From contig NZ_JPRM01000055.1 of NCBI RefSeq assembly GCF_000737695.1, positions 1 through 64,000 on the forward strand: DNA of 64,000 bases, written 5' to 3'. The stretch is from Flavobacterium hydatis. GTDB lineage: Bacteria > Bacteroidota > Bacteroidia > Flavobacteriales > Flavobacteriaceae. Every line of letters starts with the position of its first letter. Position 1 is the stretch's first letter. Shown here piece by piece: positions 1-8,467 of this stretch. The position numbers and the translations under genes are program-made. The notes beneath the pieces are model-generated. The model saw nothing but the letters and a program-made list of their open reading frames with translations, did not search any database and was not told the origin of the DNA.

Positions 1-545
1 AAATCCGTTTTTATCTGCGTTTTCGCCTTAGCGAATCTGCGTCATCCGCGTCCCATTTCTTAGCGTTTCTAAATCAATAGATTTATCAGCATTAAAATAA
101 AGCAGAAGAATCTCTTAATATGTTAATTAGTTTGTCTAAAATTCGGACGCGGATTAAACGGATTTACTAAAGTAAAGACGCGGATAAAAACAGATTTTAA
201 AAAACAGATTGATAAGAAAAAAATCCATTTTTATCTGCGTTTTCGCCTTAGCGAATCTGCGTCATCCGCGTTCCATTTCTTAGCGTTTCTAAACCAATAG
301 ATCTATCGGCATAAAAGTAAAGCAGAAGAATCTCTTAATATGTTAATTAGTTTGTCTAAAATTCGGACGCGGATTAAACAGTAAAGGCGCAGATAAAAAC
401 AGATTTTAAAGACAGATAGATAAGAACAAAATCCGTTTTTATCTGCGTTTTCGCTTAGCGAATCTGCGTCATCCGCGTCCCATTTCTTAGCGTTTCTAAA
501 CCAATAGATCCATCGGCATTAAAATAAAGCGGAAGAATCCCTTAA
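1..545. repeat. Tandem repeat, about 2.5 copies of a 208-220 bp unit
   Basis: Three copies start at about 1, 221 and 429, each opening with AAATCC(G/A)TTTTTATCTGCG. The first unit is 220 bp, the second 208 bp and the third is cut off near 545. Copies differ by scattered substitutions and small deletions. Words such as ATCTGCGT and GCGGATTAAAC occur in both orientations, so each unit can fold on itself. A related CTGCGT-rich stretch lies at 29570-29700. No open frame is supported here. This looks like a dispersed non-coding repeat family of the genome. Confidence 0.85.
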
Positions 546-570
546 TTAATTATTAGCCCTTTTGACTTAC

Positions 571-1020
571 TTATATTTTAACTTTAATCACGATTTTTTT
601 TAGTATTCCGTCACCAATCATTGCAGCGTGAACATCTTCGGGAAATAATATTGCAAACTGTTTTTCTTGTAATTGAAAAAACATATCGGGAGCATCATAA
701 AAAAAGCGCACATCTTTCTCATCACTATACTCTCCGTTTGGACTCGTGCAATTTTCTCTAGGTTTCCATGCAAAAGTTTCCGGTCCTTTTATAGAGATTT
801 GTATATCGATATTCTTATCATGGCATTCAAATCCTTTTATGCTTTCTTCTTTAGAGCTTCCTTCGCCTACAATAACTATAACTTTCAAGCCTTCGGCAAT
901 TTCAAATGCGCCTTCAGGAAGATTGCTAATGTCATTTTCATTTACATAATCAAATGCTTTTTTAAAATTAGGATGTAAACTATAATATTTTGCTGCATTG
1001 TTTAATGAATCTATAATCAT
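571..1020 (-). CDS. YhcH/YjgK/YiaL (DUF386) family protein
   Basis: The 149-residue protein matches the YhcH/YjgK/YiaL family in length and pattern, including the F-x-W-K-P stretch near residue 84, the F-F-Y-D-A-P stretch near 107 and the F-P-E-D-V-H-A-A segment near 127 that is typical of this cupin-like fold. Members sit in sugar-acid, sialate and beta-galactoside catabolic operons; E. coli YhcH (NanQ) has been described as a sialic-acid anomerase. No signal peptide is visible, so it should be cytoplasmic. It is transcribed away from the pectin genes but lies directly beside the hexuronate transporter, so a role in uronate handling, for example anomer interconversion, is a reasonable inference. 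Its own substrate cannot be read from the sequence. No LacI-type operator was found in front of it. Confidence 0.8.
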   Translation of the reverse strand: MIIDSLNNAAKYYSLHPNFKKAFDYVNENDISNLPEGAFEIAEGLKVIVIVGEGSSKEESIKGFECHDKNIDIQISIKGPETFAWKPRENCTSPNGEYSDEKDVRFFYDAPDMFFQLQEKQFAILFPEDVHAAMIGDGILKKIVIKVKI

Positions 1021-1502
1021 ATTCTAAGTTTTATATTGTTGAATGTTTTAATTACAAAGAAACGTAGTTTTTAAAGTTTTCATAAAGGCATTTCGCTTTT
1101 TCTAAAAACAAATTAGTTTATATAAAAGAAAAAGTCTTCTCAAAACCATTTTTGACAGAATAAATACTATGTTTCTATGTCTTGAATTTAATTTTAAGTA
1201 CTAAATTCTAGATCATTTTTTTATGATATCTAGCGTTTAGTTTTTGCATAATTTGGCTATTTTTCTATATTTTTCCATTTAACATATATATTAGTTAATA
1301 CGTGTTTATTGCTCTGTTTTTTTATGTGATGTGTTTATTTAAATAGATTATTCAAAAAAATATTTAAATTATTTGCTAAGTTAGTATTAAAAACTATATT
1401 TGTGCAATCGATTACATTAAAATTTATTTCTGCCTTAATTTTGAAATTTATCAGCATAAATAAAGAGAATAATTTTTTAACTATCCATAATAAACCAAAA
1501 CC
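1021..1502. other. Divergent intergenic region, yhcH-like / exuT
   Basis: This 482-bp AT-rich gap separates two divergent genes. It holds the exuT promoter and operator at 1373-1416. At roughly 1150-1180 there is an isolated TACTATGTTTCTATGT stretch that resembles one end of the repeats at 2981-3116 and 58488-58622. No small ORF stands out. Confidence 0.6.
1373..1416 (+). promoter_or_regulatory. exuT promoter with LacI-type operator
   Basis: A TTG at 1373-1375 (-33 box) is followed after 19 bp by TATATTTG at 1395-1402, an exact match to the Bacteroidota -7 consensus TAnnTTTG. TGCAATCGATTACA at 1403-1416 follows immediately. It differs by one base from the perfect palindrome seen in front of the other pectin operons. 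A repressor bound there would cover the expected transcription start. Confidence 0.8.
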
Positions 1503-2948
1503 ATGAACCAAACCACAAAATCCACTGGAAAGTATCGCTGGAGTATATGTGCATTGTTATTTTTTGCCACGACAATCAATTATTTAGACAGACAAGTTCT
1601 TTCATTGACATGGAGTGATTATATCGCCCCAGAGTTTCATTGGACAAATAACGATTACGGAAACATTACTGCTTTATTTTCTATATTTTATGCCGTTTCT
1701 TTATTGTTTGCAGGAAGATTTGTAGATTGGTTAGATACCAAAAAAGGATTTCTTTGGGCAATCGGAATTTGGTCATTAGGAGCTTGTTTGCACGCGTTTT
1801 GCGGTATTGCAACTTCAGGGATTATAACAGGTAATTGGTTTGTAGGATTTGAAGGTTCAAAAGAAATTATCAGTTCTATAAACGATACAGGAATGGTCAT
1901 TAATGTGAGTGTAACGTTGTTTATTTTTGCCCGTTTTATTTTAGCAATAGGAGAGGCGGGAAATTTTCCTGCAGCGATAAAAACTACAGCCGAATATTTT
2001 CCTAAAAAAGACAGAGCCTTCTCTACAAGTATATTTAATGCTGGCGCAACCGTTGGAGCATTGGCAGCACCAATATCGATTCCTTTTATAGCCAAGTCTT
2101 TTGGTTGGGAAATGGCATTTATTATTATAGGTGCGCTAGGTTTTGTATGGATGGGATTTTGGGTTTTTATGTATGATAAGCCCGAAAAACATCCTAAAGT
2201 TTCTGCCGCAGAGTTAGAATATATTCAGCAAGACGATATTGCCGATAGTAAACTAGAAGGTTATGTACCAGAAACAAGTACTAAAGTATCTTTTGTAGAT
2301 TGTTTTAAATACAAACAAACATGGGCGTTTGCTTTCGGAAAGTTTATGACCGATGGTGTTTGGTGGTTTTTCTTATTCTGGACACCAGCTTATTTAAGTT
2401 CAGTTTACGGAATGGATTCTACCCAAGCAGCTCTACCATTATTTGTTTTATATATGATTACGTTACTTTCGATTATTGGCGGTTGGTTGCCAACTTATTT
2501 TGTCGAAAAGAAAGGAATGAATCCGTACGAAGGCAGAATGAAAGCTATGTTGATTTTTGCATTCTTCCCGTTATTAGCTTTAATTGCTCAGCCATTAGGA
2601 TATATAAGTTATTGGTTACCCGTAATTATCATTGGTATTTCGGGAGCAGCACACCAATCTTGGTCGGCTAATATATTTACAACAGTGGGGGATATGTTTC
2701 CTAAAAAAGCAATCGCAACCATTACTGGAATTGGCGGATTAGCAGGAGGTGTTGGCTCTACATTAATTAACAAAGGATCAGGATTATTGTTTGATTATAG
2801 TAAAGAAACCAATATGTCTTTTATGGGCTTTCGCGGAATTGAAGCTGGGTATTTTATCATTTTCTCTATTTGCGCCATTTGTTACCTAACAGGTTGGACA
2901 GTAATGAAGCTTTTAGTACCAAAATATGCCCCTATCACCGATTTATAA
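1503..2948 (+). CDS. exuT: MFS hexuronate transporter, ExuT type
   Basis: This 481-residue major facilitator protein has about twelve hydrophobic segments. The N-terminal N-Y-L-D-R-Q motif at residues 26-31 marks the anion:cation symporter branch that includes ExuT and GudP. It should sit in the inner membrane and bring galacturonate, glucuronate and perhaps unsaturated uronate products into the cytoplasm by cation symport. It is slightly longer than E. coli ExuT because of an insert near residues 95-135. The gene is preceded by its own promoter and operator and leads the intracellular uronate genes. The start at 1503 fits the signature near the N-terminus. Assignment to hexuronate rather than another acidic sugar rests on context as well as on family. 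Confidence 0.88.
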   Translation: MNQTTKSTGKYRWSICALLFFATTINYLDRQVLSLTWSDYIAPEFHWTNNDYGNITALFSIFYAVSLLFAGRFVDWLDTKKGFLWAIGIWSLGACLHAFCGIATSGIITGNWFVGFEGSKEIISSINDTGMVINVSVTLFIFARFILAIGEAGNFPAAIKTTAEYFPKKDRAFSTSIFNAGATVGALAAPISIPFIAKSFGWEMAFIIIGALGFVWMGFWVFMYDKPEKHPKVSAAELEYIQQDDIADSKLEGYVPETSTKVSFVDCFKYKQTWAFAFGKFMTDGVWWFFLFWTPAYLSSVYGMDSTQAALPLFVLYMITLLSIIGGWLPTYFVEKKGMNPYEGRMKAMLIFAFFPLLALIAQPLGYISYWLPVIIIGISGAAHQSWSANIFTTVGDMFPKKAIATITGIGGLAGGVGSTLINKGSGLLFDYSKETNMSFMGFRGIEAGYFIIFSICAICYLTGWTVMKLLVPKYAPITDL

Positions 2949-2980
2949 ATAATAAATTATTGTTCTTAGAGTAATATCTC

Positions 2981-3116
2981 AACACATAGGAGCATAGATT
3001 TCTTTGATATTAAATAAGGCGGTTTCACTTATTTACAAACACAAAGATTATTATGTAAAAGAAATGAGTTTCTTTTTTGGGTTCTTTTTGCATATACAAC
3101 CTATGTTTCTATGTGG
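2981..3116. repeat. MITE-like repeat with CTATGTGT-type ends, copy 1
   Basis: The element begins AACACATAGGAGCATAG and ends CTATGTTTCTATGTGG, giving imperfect terminal inverted repeats around a roughly 100-bp core with TTCACTT and TTTCTTTTTTG words. A second copy with the same order of words lies at 58488-58622. No coding capacity is seen. Confidence 0.7.
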
Positions 3117-3176
3117 TAGAGAAGAAATATTTTGAATTTACGCTCTACAGATTATAACTAATTAGAATATATTATG

Positions 3177-3196
3177 TATTTTTGTAATCGATTACA
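3177..3196 (+). promoter_or_regulatory. kduI promoter and perfect LacI-type operator
   Basis: TATTTTTG at 3177-3184 matches the TAnnTTTG -7 element. The perfect 14-bp palindrome TGTAATCGATTACA at 3183-3196 overlaps its end. The kduI start codon follows 16 bp later, so the leader is very short. No clear -33 TTG was found at the usual distance. Confidence 0.82.
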
Positions 3197-3212
3197 TTTT
3201 TAAATAGAAATT

Positions 3213-4049
3213 ATGACAAACTTTGAATTTAGATACGCAACAAACCCAACAGATTTTAAAAAGTATGGCACTGATGAATTAAGAGAACAGTTTTTAATTG
3301 AAAAACTATTCATCGAAAACCAAATTCAGCTTACATATTCTATGTATGATAGATATATTGTTGGTGGAATTATGCCAGTAGGAAAAGTGTTGAAATTAGA
3401 AACGATTCCATATTTAAAATCAGAGAATTTTCTTGACAGAAGAGAATTAGGAATTATAAATGTTGGCGGAAAAGGAACTGTAACCGTTGATGGAGAAGTA
3501 TTCGAATTAGATAAAAAAGAAGCTTTATATGTAGGTCAGGGTTGCAAAGAAGTTTTATTTGCAAGTGCCACTGGAGAACAAGCTTTGTTTTATATCAACT
3601 CAGCTCCTGCTCATGCAAAATTTCCAAATAAAAAAGTAGGGAAAGAAAATGCCGAAGTAATTCAGTTAGGAGAAGAAAAGACAGCCAATCGCAGGGTTTT
3701 AAATAAATTGATCGTAAACAGCATTGTTCAGACATGCCAATTACAAATGGGATTAACAGAGTTATTACCAGGAAATGTTTGGAACACAATGCCAGCTCAC
3801 ACACATGACAGAAGGATGGAAGCGTATTTCTATTTTGATTTGGAAGCGCCACAAACGATTTGTCATTTCCTTGGAGAAACACAAAATACACGCCATATTT
3901 TCATGCAAAATCATCAGGCAGTTTTATCACCAGAATGGTCTATTCACTCTGGAGCAGGAACATCTAACTATTCTTTTATATGGGGAATGGCGGGAGAAAA
4001 TTTAGATTACGGAGATATGGACATCGTTGCACCAAACGAACTAAAATAA
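3213..4049 (+). CDS. kduI: 5-dehydro-4-deoxy-D-glucuronate isomerase KduI
   Basis: KduI converts 5-keto-4-deoxyuronate, formed from the unsaturated uronate released by pectate lyases and GH105 enzymes, to 2,5-diketo-3-deoxygluconate in the cytoplasm. The 278-residue length equals that of the E. coli enzyme. The four metal ligands known for the family are in place at the same numbers: His196, His198, Glu203 and His245. The ATG at 3213 lies just after the operator. kduD follows after 6 bp, so the two are co-transcribed and catalyse consecutive steps. Regulation by the LacI-type protein at 12084-13112 is inferred from the overlapping palindrome. Confidence 0.95.
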   Translation: MTNFEFRYATNPTDFKKYGTDELREQFLIEKLFIENQIQLTYSMYDRYIVGGIMPVGKVLKLETIPYLKSENFLDRRELGIINVGGKGTVTVDGEVFELDKKEALYVGQGCKEVLFASATGEQALFYINSAPAHAKFPNKKVGKENAEVIQLGEEKTANRRVLNKLIVNSIVQTCQLQMGLTELLPGNVWNTMPAHTHDRRMEAYFYFDLEAPQTICHFLGETQNTRHIFMQNHQAVLSPEWSIHSGAGTSNYSFIWGMAGENLDYGDMDIVAPNELK

Positions 4050-4055
4050 AGCATC

Positions 4056-4838
4056 ATGAAGTTATTTGATTTAAGCAATAAAAGAGCCTTAATAACCGGA
4101 GGAACACATGGTTTGGGCATGGCTATGGCCGAAGGTTTAGCACAAGCAGGAGCAGAACTTGTAATTAGCAGCACAACGCCAAGCAAATTAGAAGAAGCAC
4201 TTGCGTATTACAAAAGCAAAGGATACAAAGCATCAGGATATATTTTTGATGTAACTGATGAAAAAATTGCCGCAGAACAAATCGAAGCAATCGAGAAGAA
4301 TCAAGGACCAATTCATATTTTGGTAAACAACGCAGGAATCATCAAGAGAGAACCTGCGGTAAGTATGTCAATTGAAGATTTTCGTCGCGTTATAGATGTT
4401 GATTTAGTTGGAGCTTTTATCATGTCGCAATTAGTTGGACGAAAAATGATTGAGCGTAACGAAGGCAAAATCATTAATATTTGCTCGATGATGAGTGAGT
4501 TAGGACGAAATAGTGTTTCTGCTTACGCTGCCGCAAAAGGAGGTTTAAAAATGCTTACCAAAAACTTAGCTACCGAGTGGGCTAAACACAATATTCAGGT
4601 TAACGGAATCGGGCCGGGTTATTTTGCTACTTCGCAAACGGAACCTATTCGCGTAGACGGAAATCCATTTAATGAATTTATTATAAGCCGAACGCCTGCG
4701 GGACGTTGGGGAGATCCTGAAGATTTAGCCGGAACAGCAGTTTTCTTGGCTTCTGAAGCTAGCCGATTTGTAAACGGTCAAATCATATATGTTGATGGTG
4801 GAATCTTAGCCACAATCGGAAAACCATCAAACGAATAA
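4056..4838 (+). CDS. kduD: 2-deoxy-D-gluconate 3-dehydrogenase / KduD-type SDR
   Basis: This 260-residue short-chain dehydrogenase shows the cofactor-binding T-G-G-T-H-G-L-G at residues 14-21, N-N-A-G at 91-94, and a catalytic Ser144-Tyr157-Lys161 triad. Next to kduI it most likely reduces 2,5-diketo-3-deoxygluconate to 2-keto-3-deoxygluconate (KDG) with NAD(P)H. Gluconate 5-dehydrogenases belong to the same subfamily, so sequence alone does not prove the substrate; the 6-bp spacing from kduI and the downstream KDG genes favour KduD. The protein ends about 20 bp before uxaC, consistent with one operon running from 3213 to at least 6265. Confidence 0.92.
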   Translation: MKLFDLSNKRALITGGTHGLGMAMAEGLAQAGAELVISSTTPSKLEEALAYYKSKGYKASGYIFDVTDEKIAAEQIEAIEKNQGPIHILVNNAGIIKREPAVSMSIEDFRRVIDVDLVGAFIMSQLVGRKMIERNEGKIINICSMMSELGRNSVSAYAAAKGGLKMLTKNLATEWAKHNIQVNGIGPGYFATSQTEPIRVDGNPFNEFIISRTPAGRWGDPEDLAGTAVFLASEASRFVNGQIIYVDGGILATIGKPSNE

Positions 4839-4858
4839 TCACTTTTTAAATTACTAGT

Positions 4859-6265
4859 ATGAGCGCTACTCAACCTTTTATAAACGATAATTTTTTACTC
4901 GAAAATAAATTCGCCGAAGAATTATATCATAATTACTCTAAGAATCAACCGATAATAGATTACCATAATCACCTGAATCCGCAATTTATTGCTGAGAATA
5001 AAATTTTTGAAAACATAACTCAGGTTTGGATAAATGGCGATCATTACAAATGGCGTGCTATGCGTACATTGGGTATTAATGAGCAATTTATAACAGGAAA
5101 CGGCTCTGATAAAGATAAATTCATGAACTGGGCAAAAACAGTTCCGTACACGATGCGTAATCCTTTGTATCATTGGACACACTTAGAGTTGGCACGTTAT
5201 TTTGATATTTATGATTTATTGAATGAGAAATCGGCGGAGAGAATATATATCGAAACGTCGGAGAAAATAAATTCAGAAGCCTATAGCACTCAAAACTTGC
5301 TTAAAAAAGTAAATGCCGAAGTGGTTTGTACAACCGAAGATCCGATTGATAATTTAGAATATCATCAAAAACTAGCCAAGAATCCTATAGGAACTAAGAT
5401 GAGCACTGCTTTTCGACCAGATAAAGCAATCTTAATTTCTAACGATGGCTACAATCAATACATTGATACACTGGGAGAAGTTGCAGGAATTACAATAAGT
5501 TCTTATACTGATTTATGCAGTGCTTTAAAAAACAGAATTGAATATTTTGCTCAAAATGGTTGCAAACTTAGTGATCATGGATTAGATCAAATTTACTTTG
5601 AAAATTTCACTGAAAACGAGATTAATTCCATCTTCAAAAAGAAAAGAGAAAATCAAGCAATTACACCCGATGAAGCCTTAAAATTCCAAAGTGCTATATT
5701 GTTATTCTTGTCCGAAACCTATCATGAGTTTGGTTGGGTACAGCAATTTCACTTAGGAGCATTGCGAAATAATAATGCGAGAATGCACAGAATTTTAGGA
5801 CCAGATACAGGTTGGGATTCTATAGGAGATTATCCGCAAGCACAAAAACTATCTTCATTTTTAAATGCCTTAGATAGTAAAGACAAATTAACCAAAACTA
5901 TTATTTATAACCTGAATCCTGCTGATAATGAAGTTATGGCAACGATGATAGGAAATTTTAATGATGGTAGTATAAAAGGGAAAGTGCAGTTTGGATCAGG
6001 ATGGTGGTTTCTAGACCAAAAAGACGGAATGACCAAACAATTAAACGCCCTTTCGAACATGGGATTAATTAGTTGTTTCATAGGAATGTTAACCGATTCC
6101 AGAAGCTTTTTATCGTTCCCAAGACACGAATATTTCCGACGTATTCTTTGTAATCTTTTAGGTGATGAAATAAAACGCGGAGAACTTCCTAACGATATGG
6201 AATGGATAGGAAAAATGGTTCAGGATATCTCTTATAATAACGCAAAAGAATATTTTAAATTTTAA
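4859..6265 (+). CDS. uxaC: Glucuronate/galacturonate isomerase UxaC
   Basis: UxaC isomerises D-galacturonate to D-tagaturonate and D-glucuronate to D-fructuronate, the first cytoplasmic step for saturated uronates. The 468-residue protein has the family's typical length. Its metal-binding D-Y-H-N-H motif is at residues 34-38 and the W-V-Q-Q-F-H-L-G-A-L-R segment lies near 290-300, both expected for this amidohydrolase-related family. It follows kduD by 20 bp. Together with UxaB and UxaA further on, it supplies the saturated branch, while KduI and KduD supply the lyase branch; both branches meet at KDG. Confidence 0.95.
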   Translation: MSATQPFINDNFLLENKFAEELYHNYSKNQPIIDYHNHLNPQFIAENKIFENITQVWINGDHYKWRAMRTLGINEQFITGNGSDKDKFMNWAKTVPYTMRNPLYHWTHLELARYFDIYDLLNEKSAERIYIETSEKINSEAYSTQNLLKKVNAEVVCTTEDPIDNLEYHQKLAKNPIGTKMSTAFRPDKAILISNDGYNQYIDTLGEVAGITISSYTDLCSALKNRIEYFAQNGCKLSDHGLDQIYFENFTENEINSIFKKKRENQAITPDEALKFQSAILLFLSETYHEFGWVQQFHLGALRNNNARMHRILGPDTGWDSIGDYPQAQKLSSFLNALDSKDKLTKTIIYNLNPADNEVMATMIGNFNDGSIKGKVQFGSGWWFLDQKDGMTKQLNALSNMGLISCFIGMLTDSRSFLSFPRHEYFRRILCNLLGDEIKRGELPNDMEWIGKMVQDISYNNAKEYFKF

Positions 6266-6276
6266 AGGGAAAATTA

Positions 6277-6528
6277 ACCGCAAAGGAAGCAAAGGTTTAC
6301 ACAAAGTTCGCAAAGTTTTCCCAATATTGTCTTTTCGACGAAGGAGAAATCTCCGCAAGAAACTAACTGATAGTTTTTCTTAAATTGTCGAGCTACTCAT
6401 GGAGATTTCTCCTTCGTCGAAAAGACAAAAATTATAGTGATTTTGTGTAAATCTTAATTTTTCTTAATGTTTTAATGGTTCCAAACTTTGCGGACTTTGT
6501 GTAAATCTTTGCGCTCTCTGCGGTTAAA
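6277..6528. repeat. Nested inverted-repeat element between uxaC and kdgK
   Basis: The outer arms at 6277-6318 and 6486-6528 are imperfect inverted copies, starting TTAACCGCAAAGGAAGC and ending GCGCTCTCTGCGGTTAA. Inside are perfect 26-bp arms at 6329-6354 and 6401-6426, built on GACGAAGGAGAAATCTCC, around a 46-base loop. Partial copies of the outer arm occur at about 11577-11645 and 54297-54345. The element could act as a transcript-processing or partial termination structure inside the operon; that is inference. It also creates a false N-terminal extension of the next gene. Confidence 0.85.
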
Positions 6529-6568
6529 TTATCTTAATGGTAAAAAATTACTGGTAAATAAAAACAAT

Positions 6569-7591
6569 ATGAATAAAATAATTGCATTCGGTGAAATTAT
6601 GTTGCGTCTTTCGACAGAGAGGCATCTTCGTTTTTCTCAAGCTAAAACATTTGGATCCAATTATGGCGGAGGCGAATTTAATGTTTGTGTGTCTTTGGCT
6701 AATTATGGTTTAAATGCTGAGTTTGTTACCAGATTACCCGAAAATGAAATCGGTGCTTCGGCAGTAAAAGAAATGCGAAAAATGAACGTGGCATCCCAAA
6801 ATGTAATTTATGGAGGAGAACGTTTAGGGATTTATTTTCTGGAAACAGGCGCAGGAACACGAGGAAGTAATGTGGTTTATGACCGTGCTCATAGCTCGAT
6901 GGCAACTATTGAAAAAGGATTAATCGATTGGGAGAAAGTTTTGGAAGGTGCAAATTGGTTTCATTGGAGCGGAATTACTCCAGCGATTTCGCAAAGCGCT
7001 GCCGAAGCTTGTCTTGAAGCTATTAAAATAGCTCATAAAATGGGAATTCCTATTTCATGTGATTTAAATTATAGATCAAAATTATGGCAATATGGCAAAG
7101 CTCCGAGTGATGTTATGCCAGAGATGTTACAATATAGCAATGTTATTTTAGGAGATATTGATACGGCTTATTTTATGCTCGGAATCCCTAAAGTAAATCC
7201 TAATTATCAGGACGAGAAATCACTTCCTGTTTTGTACAGCAAGTTATTCGAATTAATTCCGAATTTAAAAACTGTAGCAACAACATTACGGTATTCTGTA
7301 AGTGCATCTCACCAAAGAATTGGCGGTGTTTTGTTTAACGGAAAAACAATTTACCATGCCGCAGTACAAGAGGTAACACCCGTTGTAGATCGTGTAGGTA
7401 GTGGTGATGCTTTTATGGGCGGATTAATTTACGGATTGTTGGAATACCCAAATAATAACCAAAGAGCATTAGATTTTGCAGTTGCGGCTTGTTGCTTAAA
7501 ACATACCATTGCAGGCGATTATAATTTGGTTACGTTAAAAGAAGTTGAAAATATGCTAGATGGTAATTCGGCAGGATTAGTATCAAGATAA
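6569..7591 (+). CDS. kdgK: 2-keto-3-deoxygluconate kinase, PfkB family
   Basis: KdgK phosphorylates KDG to KDPG in the cytoplasm. The 340-residue ribokinase-like protein begins M-N-K-I-I-A-F-G-E-I-M and carries the PfkB signature D-R-V-G-S-G-D-A-F-M-G-G about 50 residues before the C-terminus, which includes the catalytic Asp. An upstream ATG at 6488 would add 27 residues, but that segment is translated from the dispersed repeat ending at 6528 and does not look like protein. The ATG at 6569 places the conserved F-G-E motif at the family's normal N-terminus. The aldolase gene follows after 11 bp, so kinase and aldolase act and are expressed together. Confidence 0.92.
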   Translation: MNKIIAFGEIMLRLSTERHLRFSQAKTFGSNYGGGEFNVCVSLANYGLNAEFVTRLPENEIGASAVKEMRKMNVASQNVIYGGERLGIYFLETGAGTRGSNVVYDRAHSSMATIEKGLIDWEKVLEGANWFHWSGITPAISQSAAEACLEAIKIAHKMGIPISCDLNYRSKLWQYGKAPSDVMPEMLQYSNVILGDIDTAYFMLGIPKVNPNYQDEKSLPVLYSKLFELIPNLKTVATTLRYSVSASHQRIGGVLFNGKTIYHAAVQEVTPVVDRVGSGDAFMGGLIYGLLEYPNNNQRALDFAVAACCLKHTIAGDYNLVTLKEVENMLDGNSAGLVSR

Positions 7592-7602
7592 AAAATATAA
7601 AA

Positions 7603-8271
7603 ATGGCAAAATATTCAAGAATAGAAGTAGCTACAACAATGAAAGAAAACGGTATGATTCCGCTGTTTTTTCATTCGGATATAGAACTAAGCAAGAAAGT
7701 ATTAAAAGCTTGTTACGACGGAGGTTCTCGATTAATGGAATTTACGAGTCGAGGCGATTTTGCTTTTGAAGTATTTGGAGCTTTAAATAAATATGCTTTG
7801 GCTGAATTACCCGGAATGATTCTGGGTGTAGGATCAGTAACCGATGCTGCAGCGGCTTCTTTATACATGCAATTGGGAGCCAATTTTATTGTAACGCCAG
7901 TGCTTAGAGAAGATATTGCAATAGCTTGTAATCGTCGTAAAGTATTATGGTCGCCAGGTTGTGGTACGCTTACAGAGATTGCCAGAGCCGAAGAATTAGG
8001 CTGCGAAATCGTAAAATTATTTCCTGCAGATACGTACGGACCAGAATTTATAAAAGGAATAAAAGGACCATCGCCCTGGACGAGTATTATGCCTACGGGC
8101 GGAGTTTTTCCTACCGAAGAAAGTTTGTCATCTTGGCTTAATGCAGGGGCTACTTGCGTTGGACTTGGTTCGCAATTAATTTCAAAAGAAATATTAGATA
8201 AGAATGATTTTGAAGGATTAAAAAACAAAGTCAGTGAAGTTCTTGAGATTATAAAGAAAATTAGAAAATAA
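7603..8271 (+). CDS. eda: KDPG / 4-hydroxy-2-oxoglutarate aldolase
   Basis: This class I aldolase splits KDPG into pyruvate and glyceraldehyde 3-phosphate, the last step of the uronate route. At 222 residues it has the usual length. Glu46 (in M-E-F-T-S-R-G) and the Schiff-base Lys138 (in I-V-K-L-F-P-A) correspond to the catalytic Glu and Lys of the E. coli enzyme. The P-T-G-G-V loop near residue 165 would bind phosphate. It lies 11 bp after kdgK and is clearly part of the same unit. The name kdgA is also used for this enzyme. Confidence 0.94.
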   Translation: MAKYSRIEVATTMKENGMIPLFFHSDIELSKKVLKACYDGGSRLMEFTSRGDFAFEVFGALNKYALAELPGMILGVGSVTDAAAASLYMQLGANFIVTPVLREDIAIACNRRKVLWSPGCGTLTEIARAEELGCEIVKLFPADTYGPEFIKGIKGPSPWTSIMPTGGVFPTEESLSSWLNAGATCVGLGSQLISKEILDKNDFEGLKNKVSEVLEIIKKIRK

Positions 8272-8324
8272 AATAGGGAAGAGCGATTCCTAAAGATTGT
8301 TTTTAAATGTTTTTTTGATTTTTA

Positions 8325-8416
8325 AGTTGTAATAGAGCATTATTCTTGCAGAATAAAACCTGCCAGTCCTCACAACAAGTTTTGTTTGTAACAGGCATAA
8401 TGCTTCTTTTACAACT
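8325..8416. repeat. Interrupted inverted repeat in the eda-uxaB gap
   Basis: AGTTGTAATAGAGCATTAT at 8325-8343 pairs, with a few mismatches, with 8397-8416, which starts ATAATGCTTC and ends TTTTACAACT. About 50 bases separate the arms. No T-tract follows, so it is not a standard terminator. No LacI-type operator is present in this gap. It may be a small repeat element or an RNA structure that separates expression of uxaB-uxaA from the upstream genes. Confidence 0.6.
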
Positions 8417-8467
8417 GAAGGTACAAAGTATTTAATTCAATTATGTGCAACACTTTAAGTTATAATA

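Noticed and set aside
1-545. CRISPR array or coding repeat
   Set aside because: Units of more than 200 bp diverge along their whole length and contain no open frame.
6488-6568. N-terminal extension of the KDG kinase from the ATG at 6488
   Set aside because: The added 27 residues are translated from a dispersed repeat arm; the family's N-terminus fits the ATG at 6569.
7713-8228. 171-codon ORF opposite the KDPG aldolase
   Set aside because: It lies entirely antisense to a gene with clear catalytic residues and matches nothing recognisable.
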